64,000 nt of DNA, taken from NCBI RefSeq assembly GCF_900537175.1, contig NZ_LS999834.1, forward strand, positions 63,473-127,472. Reading direction: 5' to 3'. This DNA is from Lentilitoribacter sp. Alg239-R112. Lineage in GTDB: Bacteria; Pseudomonadota; Alphaproteobacteria; Rhizobiales; Rhizobiaceae. This document shows, one piece after another, positions 24,149-32,119 of this stretch (position 1 is its first letter; each line of letters begins with the position of its first letter). A program made the translations under genes and the position numbers. The notes beneath the pieces were generated by a model, which was not told the origin of the DNA, searched no databases, and was given only the letters and a program-made list of their open reading frames with translations.

Positions 24149-26713
24149 GTGCCTACATTTTCCAACAGTCTTGAGCAATCGCTTCACAGAGCGCTAACTT
24201 TAGCTAATGATCGACGTCATGAATATGCAACGCTAGAGCATCTACTATTGGCGCTATGTGAGGATGATGATGCGGCCGCTGTTATGCGTGCGTGCAATGT
24301 AGATCTTGATCATCTGAAACGGATCGTGACAGAATACGTAGACAAGGATCTATCTAATCTGGTTGCAGATTATGGTGAAGATTCAAAGCCAACGACTGGA
24401 TTCCAGCGCGTCATCCAGCGGGCGGTTATCCATGTGCAATCTTCTGGTCGGGATGAAGTGACAGGGGCTAACGTGCTTGTTGCAATTTTTGCAGAGCGCG
24501 AAAGCCATGCTGCATATTTTCTCCAAGAACAGGAAATGACACGCTTTGACGCAGTTAATTATATTTCGCATGGTATTGGTAAACGCCCGGGTTCAGGGAG
24601 TGATAACTCAATTCGCGGCGCTGATTTGCCAGATACGAGCAGTTCCAGCTCTTCAGAAGGAGAGCAGGGCGAAGAGGGTGCCTCTGGTAAAAAACAGGAT
24701 GCCCTAAGTGCATATTGTGTAGATCTCAATGCAAAAGCTGAAGCGGGCAAAGTTGATCCATTGATTGGGCGAAGCCAAGAAGTTGACCGGACAATTCAGA
24801 TTCTTTGCCGCCGCTCAAAGAACAATCCGCTTTATGTGGGTGATCCAGGTGTGGGTAAGACAGCAATTGCTGAAGGTTTGGCAAAGCGCATCATTGAAGA
24901 AGATGTGCCTGAAGTTCTTCATGGTTCAATCATTTATTCGCTTGATATGGGTGCGCTACTTGCCGGCACTCGCTACCGTGGTGATTTTGAAGAGCGCTTG
25001 AAACAGGTTATGAAAGAACTCGAGGACAAACCTGAAGCAATTTTGTTCATCGATGAAATTCATACAATTATCGGTGCTGGTGCAACATCAGGTGGCGCAA
25101 TGGATGCGTCTAACTTACTGAAACCAGCGCTCGCATCGGGCAATATCCGTTGTATTGGTTCAACCACATACAAAGAATATCGTCAGTTCTTTGAGAAAGA
25201 CCGTGCGTTGGTGCGCCGTTTCCAAAAGATCGACGTTAACGAGCCAACAGTTGATGAAACAATAGATATCTTGAAGGGTTTAAAGTCACGCTTTGAAGAT
25301 TATCACAAGATCAAATACACTGATGATGCAATCAAGGCGGCTGTTGAATTATCAGCGCGTTATATTACGGATCGTAAATTGCCGGACAAGGCAATTGATG
25401 TGATCGATGAATCTGGTGCGGCACAAATGCTTGTACCAGAGGAAAAACGCGCAAAACGTCTGACTGAGAATCAAATAGAAGCAACCGTTGCCACAATGGC
25501 GCGGATACCAGCTAAAACGGTTTCTAAAGACGACAAGCAAGTATTGGCAACTCTTGATAAAGAATTGCGCAGTGTTGTTTATGGTCAGGATAATGCGATT
25601 GAGCAGCTAACGGCAGCCATTCGTCTGGCCCGTGCAGGTCTTCGTGAACCAGATAAGCCAATTGGTTCCTATTTGTTCTCTGGCCCGACTGGTGTTGGTA
25701 AAACAGAGGTTGCCAAACAGCTGGCGTCTTCGCTTGGCGTAGAATTGCTGCGCTTTGATATGTCTGAATATATGGAGCGTCATACGGTGTCTCGCCTGCT
25801 TGGTGCGCCTCCCGGATATGTCGGCTTTGACCAGGGTGGTTTGTTGACCGATGGTGTGGATCAGCATCCGCACTGTGTATTGTTACTTGATGAGATCGAA
25901 AAAGGTCATCCCGATATCTACAATATCTTGTTGCAGGTTATGGATCATGGGTCTCTGACTGATCACAACGGCAAACAAGTGAATTTCCGCAATGTTGTTT
26001 TGATTATGACAACAAATGCAGGGGCATCGGAAGCGGCAAAAACAGCTATCGGGTTTGGGTCTTCCAAGCGCGAGGGTGATGATGAAGAAGCCATCAACCG
26101 CTTGTTTACACCTGAATTCCGCAACCGTTTGGATGCGATTATTCCATTTGGTATCCTGCCGACAAAGGTTATTCATCAGGTTGTGCAAAAATTTGTTATG
26201 CAGCTTGAGGCGCAACTAGAAGAGCGCAATGTAACATTTGAACTTTCCGATCCTGCCGTATCGTGGCTGGCCAAGAAAGGGTATGATGAACGTATGGGTG
26301 CGCGACCTCTGTCACGTGTGATCCAAGAACACATCAAGAAGCCGCTTGCCAATGAGTTACTGTTTGGGAAGTTGACCAAGGGTGGCGTGGTTAAAGTTGG
26401 CGTTCAGAAAGGTGAAGATGGGAAAGATGAGCTTGTTTTAGAATCTATCCCAGTAACAACTCGTGCTAAGCCCAAGAAAGAAGCTGTACCAACGAAGAAA
26501 CCTGCGGCACGTAAGACAGCGTCAAAAACGACCAAACCTAAATCACCGTCTGGCTCGTCGTCTCCATCTGATGACGGTGATACGAAACCAAAACGACGAG
26601 TGGGCAAAGCAAAAACTGCGGTAACAGCAAAAAACGTGGCAAAAGATGCTGATGCTTCAAAACCAAAGCGTAGATCTCCAACATCTGTTCCCAAGGTTCC
26701 GCGTAAAAAGTAA
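24149..26713 (+). CDS. clpA: ATP-dependent Clp protease ATP-binding subunit ClpA with basic C-terminal tail
   Basis: The AAA+ unfoldase of ClpAP. The N-domain (1-145) starts FSNSLEQSLHRALTLANDRR; an acidic serine-rich linker follows (SSSSSEGEQGEEGASG). The D1 module has Walker A GDPGVGKT and Walker B LFIDEIH; D2 has GPTGVGKTE and LLLDEIEKGHPD, and the ClpP-docking loop is AIGFGSS. The start is GTG with AAGGAAG upstream. At 854 residues it is nearly 100 longer than the E. coli protein: the last 80 or so residues are a Lys/Pro/Ala/Ser-rich tail (PKKEAVPTKKPAARKTASK and similar) that looks disordered and could bind nucleic acid or substrates. Confidence 0.96.
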   Translation: MPTFSNSLEQSLHRALTLANDRRHEYATLEHLLLALCEDDDAAAVMRACNVDLDHLKRIVTEYVDKDLSNLVADYGEDSKPTTGFQRVIQRAVIHVQSSGRDEVTGANVLVAIFAERESHAAYFLQEQEMTRFDAVNYISHGIGKRPGSGSDNSIRGADLPDTSSSSSSEGEQGEEGASGKKQDALSAYCVDLNAKAEAGKVDPLIGRSQEVDRTIQILCRRSKNNPLYVGDPGVGKTAIAEGLAKRIIEEDVPEVLHGSIIYSLDMGALLAGTRYRGDFEERLKQVMKELEDKPEAILFIDEIHTIIGAGATSGGAMDASNLLKPALASGNIRCIGSTTYKEYRQFFEKDRALVRRFQKIDVNEPTVDETIDILKGLKSRFEDYHKIKYTDDAIKAAVELSARYITDRKLPDKAIDVIDESGAAQMLVPEEKRAKRLTENQIEATVATMARIPAKTVSKDDKQVLATLDKELRSVVYGQDNAIEQLTAAIRLARAGLREPDKPIGSYLFSGPTGVGKTEVAKQLASSLGVELLRFDMSEYMERHTVSRLLGAPPGYVGFDQGGLLTDGVDQHPHCVLLLDEIEKGHPDIYNILLQVMDHGSLTDHNGKQVNFRNVVLIMTTNAGASEAAKTAIGFGSSKREGDDEEAINRLFTPEFRNRLDAIIPFGILPTKVIHQVVQKFVMQLEAQLEERNVTFELSDPAVSWLAKKGYDERMGARPLSRVIQEHIKKPLANELLFGKLTKGGVVKVGVQKGEDGKDELVLESIPVTTRAKPKKEAVPTKKPAARKTASKTTKPKSPSGSSSPSDDGDTKPKRRVGKAKTAVTAKNVAKDADASKPKRRSPTSVPKVPRKK

Positions 26714-26770
26714 TGTAACTAATAGTAATTCGCTACATACGTAGTGATGTTTGTTCAATGATATAAGAAT

Positions 26771-26810
26771 AAAACGGCCCTACAAGAAGTCTGTTGGGCC
26801 GTTTTATTTA
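26771..26810 (+). terminator. Bidirectional terminator between clpA and a convergent gene
   Basis: A 10-bp stem AAAACGGCCC / GGGCCGTTTT, extended after one mismatch by three more pairs. It has T-runs on both strands, so it can serve clpA and the convergent 111-residue gene. Confidence 0.9.
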
Positions 26811-26847
26811 TCAAAAATAATCAGTAGGTTACTTATTGATCCAGGTT

Positions 26848-27183
26848 TTAGTAAAGCATTCGAATTCGTACTTCATTAACTGACCATTTAGCCCCGTGAA
26901 TAGATGGTTTAGTAGTTTCATCTACCACCATTCTAATCGCATTGTTGACAGCAGTTTCATACTTGTCGATTGGAACCGTATTCTGTGTCACATCATCTAC
27001 CATGTTTTTAGGTTTCTCGGAAAATGTTACCTTGATTTCATCCATAGAGGCTTTTATCTCCGTGGGATTGAGATCATTGCCAAATTTATCTGTAATCTTA
27101 CTTGCGATAAACGTAACAGATGCAACAGTTAGGGCTGGCGTGAAAGCAGCAATTACTTTCACCAAGGTATTTGGATTAGGCAT
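26848..27183 (-). CDS. Hypothetical protein, second gene of the 26.8-28.4 kb islet
   Basis: Not recognised. The 111-residue product has a mildly hydrophobic N-terminal helix (LVKVIAAFTPALTVASVTFIASKI, quoted as LVKVIAAFTPALTVASV) that could be a membrane segment or uncleaved signal, followed by a soluble part with DEIKVTFSEKPKNMVDDV, PIDKYETAVNNAIRMVVDE and WSVNEVRIRMLY. The C-terminal strand-like pattern suggests a small beta-containing fold. The ribosome site is weak (AGGGTAAC). It starts 11 bases after the stop of the 212-residue gene, so the two are surely one operon, and the bidirectional terminator ends it. Confidence 0.65.
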   Translation of the reverse strand: MPNPNTLVKVIAAFTPALTVASVTFIASKITDKFGNDLNPTEIKASMDEIKVTFSEKPKNMVDDVTQNTVPIDKYETAVNNAIRMVVDETTKPSIHGAKWSVNEVRIRMLY

Positions 27184-27194
27184 AATAAGTTACC

Positions 27195-27833
27195 CTACGA
27201 TGGCAAAGGTGCATTGACCCAGTTACCACTTGCATCGTAGCTGATTGTTTCAACTTGGCTTTTTCCATCAAATACGACCTCTCCGACTTTGCCGAGATTA
27301 GCGGCGATAATCGTTCCAGTTTGTTGCGTATTAGCAAACCAAATCTGATAGCGGTCGATTGGAGTTAGTGTGGCAGTTCCAATGTCCATGCCGCTTTGGG
27401 TGTTTACGAAAATCGGATTTCCATCGCTGTCATTTAAAATTTCATGGGGGTTTGCCTGCAACTGGTTATCAATTGTAATAGATCCAGCAGCGCCGGAGCC
27501 AGTTGGTTTTCCGAATACTCCGATATCACTTAATGAAACAGTTTCGCCCAAATTCACAGTTACGGGGTCGCCGGATGCTCTAATTTTTACGCCCTTTTTG
27601 GAAGGAAGCGTGTTGGTGTAGTTGACCTCATAAGATGGAGTTGTGACTGTAAATGAATCATTTGGACCATAGGAAGGATTTCCAGATGTGGCTTTTGCGC
27701 CCTTCGATTGCCAAATGACAGTATAAACTCCATTGACTTTCTTCGCCAAAAATAGGCTGTAGTTATTTTTTTTCTGTGCAGCGAACTGCCCTGGATCAAT
27801 TTGAACATTAATTGTTTCAGCGCTTTTAGTCAT
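27195..27833 (-). CDS. Uncharacterised beta-rich protein, first gene of the islet
   Basis: No family name can be given. The 212-residue protein has no signal peptide, no membrane segment and no cysteine. It opens with INVQIDPGQFAAQKKNNY, SLFLAKKVNGVYTVIWQSKG, then a Ser/Thr/Gly/Asn-rich beta-like body (DSFTVTTPSYEVNYTNTLPS, VTVNLGETVSLSDIGVFGKP, TATLTPIDRYQIWFANTQQ). It reminds me of uncharacterised roughly 200-residue proteins seen in fungi and some bacteria, but this is only an impression. Composition suggests a lectin-like or other ligand-binding sandwich. The ribosome site is strong (CTAAGGAGTTATATT). The regulator-like tandem HTH lies 71 bases upstream on the same strand. Confidence 0.7.
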   Translation of the reverse strand: MTKSAETINVQIDPGQFAAQKKNNYSLFLAKKVNGVYTVIWQSKGAKATSGNPSYGPNDSFTVTTPSYEVNYTNTLPSKKGVKIRASGDPVTVNLGETVSLSDIGVFGKPTGSGAAGSITIDNQLQANPHEILNDSDGNPIFVNTQSGMDIGTATLTPIDRYQIWFANTQQTGTIIAANLGKVGEVVFDGKSQVETISYDASGNWVNAPLPS

Positions 27834-27903
27834 AATATAACTCCTTAGATTGTATTGAAATGCAGTACAATTAAAGAGTGTAGTAATTTGATGCTAAAAG
27901 ATA

Positions 27904-28121
27904 TTACTCCGATGGGGTATCGGTTACATCGTGCGTGGCAATGAATAATGCTAGTTCAGCAATGGAATGTATGTTCAATGCCTTATATATGTTGCGGCGG
28001 TGTTTGCGGACAGTCAGAGGGCTAATTGATAGGTCTCTTGCGATATGCTTACTGGTTTTGCCTGCCGTGACCGCTAGCGATATCTGTTGTTGGCGTGGAC
28101 TGAGCCGATACCAGCTCGTTT
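27904..28121 (-). pseudogene. Second LuxR-type HTH, out of frame with the first and lacking a start codon
   Basis: This stretch encodes a complete LuxR-type helix-turn-helix: RLSPRQQQISLAVTAGKTSK, HIARDLSISPLTVRKHRRNI and YKALNIHSIAELALFIATH, then a stop. It is in the -1 frame relative to the preceding HTH gene. Its own frame is open back to a TGA but has no ATG, GTG or TTG before the domain. A -1 step at the A-run (TTAAAACG on the minus strand, 28119-28122) would join the two into a 149-residue tandem-HTH protein. It is either a gene broken by a one-base change, a programmed frameshift, or a sequencing error. The two HTHs are alike (both TVRKHR, AEL), so an internal duplication is likely. 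Confidence 0.7.
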
Positions 28122-28352
28122 TAAGTTTGGGTGTTTTACAACACTTTTCAGAGCGAGATTCACCGCATAGACCACAAGCTCTGCTGCATCGTGTAATTCA
28201 AGTTTAGATAGAATATTAGAACGATGTTTGCGAACTGTATAATATGTAATTCCCAAAGACTTAGCTATGCCTCTGGTATTTAGACCTCGCCCCAGTAGAT
28301 TTAAAATCTCTACCTCCCGTCTTGTGAGTTTTTGGGCGGCTTCTTTAGTCAA
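28074..28352 (-). CDS. LuxR-type HTH protein, first half of a tandem pair
   Basis: A 92-residue product that is nearly all DNA-binding domain: LTRREVEILNLLGRGLNTRG, IAKSLGITYYTVRKHRSNIL and SKLELHDAAELVVYAVNLAL. No receiver or ligand-binding domain precedes it. The only start is a TTG with a poor ribosome site, two codons after an in-frame stop. On another frame, a 10-codon mini-frame (MFSNWPIELD) preceded by AAGG ends overlapping this TTG, which could give translational coupling or be the remnant of a true N-terminus lost by frameshift. The last 20 residues (KHPNLKRAGIGSVHANNRYR region) read over the second HTH out of frame. It probably controls the two islet genes downstream. Confidence 0.65.
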   Translation of the reverse strand: MTKEAAQKLTRREVEILNLLGRGLNTRGIAKSLGITYYTVRKHRSNILSKLELHDAAELVVYAVNLALKSVVKHPNLKRAGIGSVHANNRYR

Positions 28353-28591
28353 GCTCTATAGGCCAATTTGAAAACATCTATTCTACCTTCATAAAACTAA
28401 CCAATTTATTTCATTGATCTTTTACATGACGCGGCTTTAATTTTAGTAAATGGCTTACTATAGGTTATGGGGTGTTATTGGTACGGAATTTTATGTGTTA
28501 GAATGTTAATATCACTTTGGATGGCATGCACACTGGGTCATTTGCGAGATATAGTGGCGTGTTTTTTCTTTCCTTTTTTTGGCGTTCGATT

Positions 28592-29335
28592 ATGACTATT
28601 GAAATGGAAAGACTCAGACACAATCCAAAAATCCATTGGTTCCTAAAAGGTATGCGTGTTTTATTCACACTGCCTGCATTAACGCTTGCCTGCGCGATCA
28701 TCGGCTTTGCTGGTTTTGCGATTGAAGTTGGCATTCCCATGCCCGAGGTCGTCGCGATGAATTTCTTCATCTGGGCGCTGCCTGCAAAACTAATCATGGT
28801 GTCTTCTATTTTGAGCGGCACATCTATTGCCGCGACGTTTATTGCTGTCACGCTTTCGTCTATACGTTTCATGCCCATGACCGCGTCGATTGTGCCAGAG
28901 ATGCGGACAAAAGATACACGAACTTGGATTTTGATTATACTATCGCATTTTGTCGCTATAACAGGTTGGCTTTATGCATTTGAAAATTTCAAGAATGTGC
29001 CTCGTGAGAACAGAACTGTATATTTTGCAGGCGTTGGAGGTTCGCTTTTTATATTTAATACGCTTTTAGTTGCGATTGGTTACCCGCTTATAGAAACCTT
29101 TCCACCCTATGCATTGGCTGCGCTCTTTCTATTAACCCCTGTCTATTTCTTACTCTCACTTTGGCGCTCAGCTCGAAATTACTCAATCTATCTTGCAATG
29201 GGATTTGGGATTGTTTTAGGCCCAATCTTTAGTCAGTTTTTTCCGCAGATTGATATATTACTTGGAGGATTTGTTGGCGGATCTCTTGCGACGCTAATTT
29301 ATGCAGTAGTTGAACATCGACGTGTGCAGGTATGA
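28592..29335 (+). CDS. azlC: AzlC family branched-chain amino-acid exporter, large subunit
   Basis: An inner-membrane protein of about 247 residues with seven or so hydrophobic segments, matching the AzlC family that, with AzlD, exports branched-chain amino acids or analogues. Typical stretches are GFAGFAIEVGIPMPEVVAMN, LSGTSIAATFIAVTLSSIRF (quoted in part) and the late LLGGFVGGSLATLIYAV. The ATG chosen starts MTIEMERLRHNPK; in-frame starts 66 and 75 bases upstream (ATG, TTG) would add a hydrophobic lead without a better ribosome site. azlD follows with a 4-base ATGA overlap. The 239 bases upstream contain nothing else evident. Confidence 0.88.
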   Translation: MTIEMERLRHNPKIHWFLKGMRVLFTLPALTLACAIIGFAGFAIEVGIPMPEVVAMNFFIWALPAKLIMVSSILSGTSIAATFIAVTLSSIRFMPMTASIVPEMRTKDTRTWILIILSHFVAITGWLYAFENFKNVPRENRTVYFAGVGGSLFIFNTLLVAIGYPLIETFPPYALAALFLLTPVYFLLSLWRSARNYSIYLAMGFGIVLGPIFSQFFPQIDILLGGFVGGSLATLIYAVVEHRRVQV

Positions 29336-29706
29336 GCTATTACGCGCTAGACGCCTGGTGGTGGCCATTTGTTTTCATACTAATTGCCGGTTGGTTGGCA
29401 ACCGATATATGGCGTTGGCTCGGCGTGATAGTGGGTAATCGTTTGCAAGAGGGCAGTCTTGCATTGACATGGGTGCGTGCTATGGCAACGTCACTTATCG
29501 CAGGCATTATTGCTAAATTGATCTTGCAGCCAACTGGCTCCCTTGCCGATTTTGATATTTATTTGCGTGTTCTCGCAGTTGCCACTGGGTTTTTAGTGTT
29601 TCTAATGGCAGGAAAACGCATCGCAGTCGGCATCTTAGTCGCGTTGCTTGTGTTGCTTGTTGGAGATTGGGGTTTGAATTTTCGAATTCTGACACGACTT
29701 TGGTGA
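29332..29706 (+). CDS. azlD: AzlD family branched-chain amino-acid exporter, small subunit
   Basis: A 124-residue membrane protein with three to four hydrophobic segments (about 10-30, 46-64, 80-98, 100-115), the small partner of AzlC. It begins MSYYALDAWWWPFVFILIAG and contains LTWVRAMATSLIAGIIAKL and VATGFLVFLMAGKRIAVGIL, in line with the family. The start overlaps the azlC stop (ATGA), so the two are translationally coupled. It is convergent with the HIT gene, whose stop is 8 bases away. Confidence 0.88.
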   Translation: MSYYALDAWWWPFVFILIAGWLATDIWRWLGVIVGNRLQEGSLALTWVRAMATSLIAGIIAKLILQPTGSLADFDIYLRVLAVATGFLVFLMAGKRIAVGILVALLVLLVGDWGLNFRILTRLW

Positions 29707-29714
29707 GTTATAGA

Positions 29715-30131
29715 TCAAAGTGCGGCGCGAATTTTATCCGCATTTTTCTTAAGTACGTCCATATCTTCCATCTCGCTCGTATGTGAGCGTATTGCAACAC
29801 CCTCGTAGGTAGGAATGATATGAAAATGAATATGAAACACAACTTGACCGGCAGTTGTTTCATTGTTTTGTCGTATAAGGATGCCGTCAGCATTAAATGC
29901 TTCTTTGACCGCAATCGCAAGTTTTTGCGATGTTTTGATTACATGAGCCAGTGCATCCGGTGATACATCAAGAATGTTTCGGGCTGCTTCTTTTGATATA
30001 ATCAAGCAATGGCCATTGCTCTGCGGCATCACGTCCATCAATGCATAAGAATGATCATCCTCATAAAGCTTTTCACTTGGAATTTCGCCACGTAAAATTT
30101 TGGCAAATATATTTTGATCATCATAGGTCAT
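29715..30131 (-). CDS. HIT family nucleotide-binding hydrolase
   Basis: A 138-residue histidine-triad protein (HinT-like) that hydrolyses purine nucleoside phosphoramidates or AMP-lysine-type bonds. The triad is VFHIHFHIIP near residue 100; other family stretches are NIFAKILRGEIPSEKLYEDD and ALMDVMPQSNGHCLIISK. The ATG with AAGGAG 7 bases upstream was chosen rather than a start 24 bases earlier. The upstream DUF482 acyltransferase gene ends 10 bases before this ATG; this pair is a conserved order in Hyphomicrobiales. Confidence 0.95.
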   Translation of the reverse strand: MTYDDQNIFAKILRGEIPSEKLYEDDHSYALMDVMPQSNGHCLIISKEAARNILDVSPDALAHVIKTSQKLAIAVKEAFNADGILIRQNNETTAGQVVFHIHFHIIPTYEGVAIRSHTSEMEDMDVLKKNADKIRAAL

Positions 30132-30141
30132 CGTCAGCTCC

Positions 30142-31356
30142 TTAGTTCGCCTCATTCTTAGCTTTAAACGGGCCGCGCGTCTTCAAAATCTCACCAATTT
30201 CCCCAACCTCTTGTCGTTCGTGGTCAAGGTAATCTGCAACAGCATTTCGAAACCCTTCATGCGGGATATAAATAGAAGAATAGGTTGTAACGGGTAGATA
30301 CCCTCTTGCCAGTTTGTGTTGACCCTGCGCTCCAGCCTCAACGCGCGAAAGTCCGTGTTTTATCGCGTAATCAATTGCCTGATGGTAACAGACCTCAAAA
30401 TGCAGAAATGGGTGGTCTTCAACGCACCCCCAATGGCGGCCATAGAGGCAATCAGACCCGATAAAGTTTATCGCACCCGCAATATAGCGCCCATCGCGCT
30501 TTGCCATGATAAGCAAGATGTCTTCGGGCATTGTTTTTGTGATTAACGAGAAGAATTCTCGTGTCAGGTAAGGTCGTCCCCATTTGCGCGATGATGTATC
30601 CATATAAAATTGGAAAAAAATGTCCCAAATGTCCTCGGTGAGTTGATCTCCGGTGAGCCATTCAATCGAGATATCATTATCCAGCGCGCTGCGGCGTTCT
30701 TTTTTAAGATTTTTGCGTTTGCGGGATGTCAGTGTTTCCAAGAAGGCATCATAATTTGCATAATTATCGTTGATGAAATGGAATTGCTGATCTGTACGCA
30801 GCAGAAATCCCACATTTGCCAGATTTCTGGCATGATCTTCCGGCATGAATGTGATGTGGGCTGATGAAAACCCGTACTTGTCGTTAATTTGGCAAAGTGC
30901 TGAGGCCAATGCCAATTGTCCAGATTTGTGTTCGACATCTGACGCCAATAGAAGGCGAGGGCCGGTTACCGGAGTAAAAGGTACGGAGCATTGAAATTTC
31001 GGGTAATACTGCCCACCCGAACGTTCCCATGCGTCGGCAAATGCATGATCAAACACATATTCACCCTGACTATGAGATTTTATATAGGCGGGAAGTGCGC
31101 CCAGAATTTCACCTTTTGGCCCTGATAACACCAAATGCTGCGGCATCCATCCAGTTTCGCGCGAAACAGAGCCTGAGCGTTCGAGAGCTGATAAAAAATT
31201 GTGAGAAATAAACGGGTTATATTCAGCGTTGGATTCTATTTTTGAAATAGACGGCATGGTCCTAGATGCGCCAACAAATCGATCCCAGTCCTGTTTTGAG
31301 ATGTCATCTATGCTGCCAATTGTTTGGACTGTCAAAGGTGTATCAGCAGTGGTCAT
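30142..31356 (-). CDS. GNAT-fold N-acyltransferase of the DUF482 family
   Basis: A 404-residue cytoplasmic protein of DUF482 (COG3146), predicted acyl-CoA N-acyltransferases of unknown substrate. Conserved stretches are NPFISHNFLSALERSGSVS, GWMPQHLVLSG, YVFDHAFADAWERSGG, YYPKFQCSVPFTPVTGPRLL and, in the acyltransferase half, ERRSALDNDISIEWLTG, HWGCVEDHPFLHFEVCYHQA and VEAGAQGQHKLARGYLP. Full length for the family. It is immediately upstream of the HIT gene in one transcript. Some databases call it a peptidoglycan-type biosynthesis protein, which the sequence does not prove. Confidence 0.9.
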   Translation of the reverse strand: MTTADTPLTVQTIGSIDDISKQDWDRFVGASRTMPSISKIESNAEYNPFISHNFLSALERSGSVSRETGWMPQHLVLSGPKGEILGALPAYIKSHSQGEYVFDHAFADAWERSGGQYYPKFQCSVPFTPVTGPRLLLASDVEHKSGQLALASALCQINDKYGFSSAHITFMPEDHARNLANVGFLLRTDQQFHFINDNYANYDAFLETLTSRKRKNLKKERRSALDNDISIEWLTGDQLTEDIWDIFFQFYMDTSSRKWGRPYLTREFFSLITKTMPEDILLIMAKRDGRYIAGAINFIGSDCLYGRHWGCVEDHPFLHFEVCYHQAIDYAIKHGLSRVEAGAQGQHKLARGYLPVTTYSSIYIPHEGFRNAVADYLDHERQEVGEIGEILKTRGPFKAKNEAN

Positions 31357-31408
31357 AAATGAGCTCGATTGGTGTTTATCCAGTTGCAGTGCACCTCAAT
31401 ATAGGCGT

Positions 31409-32119
31409 TCACACGTCTGGATTAAATCCTTCAAATGTAATTTGGTCAGCATAAAGATCCGAATGTGCTTTTTGATCGCTATTTCGTACTGTCCAAGAGA
31501 TAATAGGCATATTCCTCTTACGCTGCGCCTGAATGAATGGATTAGGTAGATCTTTGATCTCGTAAGAGATGAAATCCAAGCCTAAATCTAATGCCTCTTC
31601 ATGGGTAAAGAATGTTTCGGGTTCTAGGCCTTCTGCCGTTAAGCCAACCGGGTAAGGGCACTTGAGAGCGTGTAAGTCTCGCAATATATGATGATCAAAT
31701 GACATCAGAGCGACTTTGCCTTTATATCCGTCTAAAGCATCGAGAGCTGCACCAGCAAATCCATCATCGTCGTTCTCTCGGCCTTTGAACTCGATGACAA
31801 GAGGTACTTGACAATTAATCATGCGCAAAGCTTCAGCAAGTGTGGGAATATGATCATCGGAGCCACCAACGCGAAGGGCGCCGAGTTCGGATGCCGTTTT
31901 AGCTCTTACATCACCATTTAGGCCGCAAAGCCGGTCTAATTTGTAATCATGAAAAACCATCGGAATGCCATCTGCGGAGAATTGCAGATCACATTCGATG
32001 GTATAATTGCCTGAAATCGCACGTTCAAATGATGTCAGGGTGTTTTCAAACACACCTTCATTTTCATTATGAAGACCACGATGGGCAATAGGGCGAGCCG
32101 TTAGCCAACCATGAGACAT
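31409..32119 (-). CDS. Glycerophosphodiester phosphodiesterase family protein
   Basis: A 236-residue GDPD-fold enzyme that would hydrolyse glycerophosphodiesters to glycerol-3-phosphate and an alcohol. Active-site segments are PIAHRGLHNENEGVFENT (His, Arg, Glu), TIECDLQFSADGIPMVFHD (Glu, Asp, His) and VIEFKGREND; the closing SWTVRNSDQKAHSDLYADQI is family-typical. There is no signal peptide, so it acts in the cytoplasm. The start codon overlaps the stop of the RidA gene upstream by one base, so they form one operon; 52 bases separate it from the DUF482 gene downstream. Confidence 0.92.
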   Translation of the reverse strand: MSHGWLTARPIAHRGLHNENEGVFENTLTSFERAISGNYTIECDLQFSADGIPMVFHDYKLDRLCGLNGDVRAKTASELGALRVGGSDDHIPTLAEALRMINCQVPLVIEFKGRENDDDGFAGAALDALDGYKGKVALMSFDHHILRDLHALKCPYPVGLTAEGLEPETFFTHEEALDLGLDFISYEIKDLPNPFIQAQRKRNMPIISWTVRNSDQKAHSDLYADQITFEGFNPDV

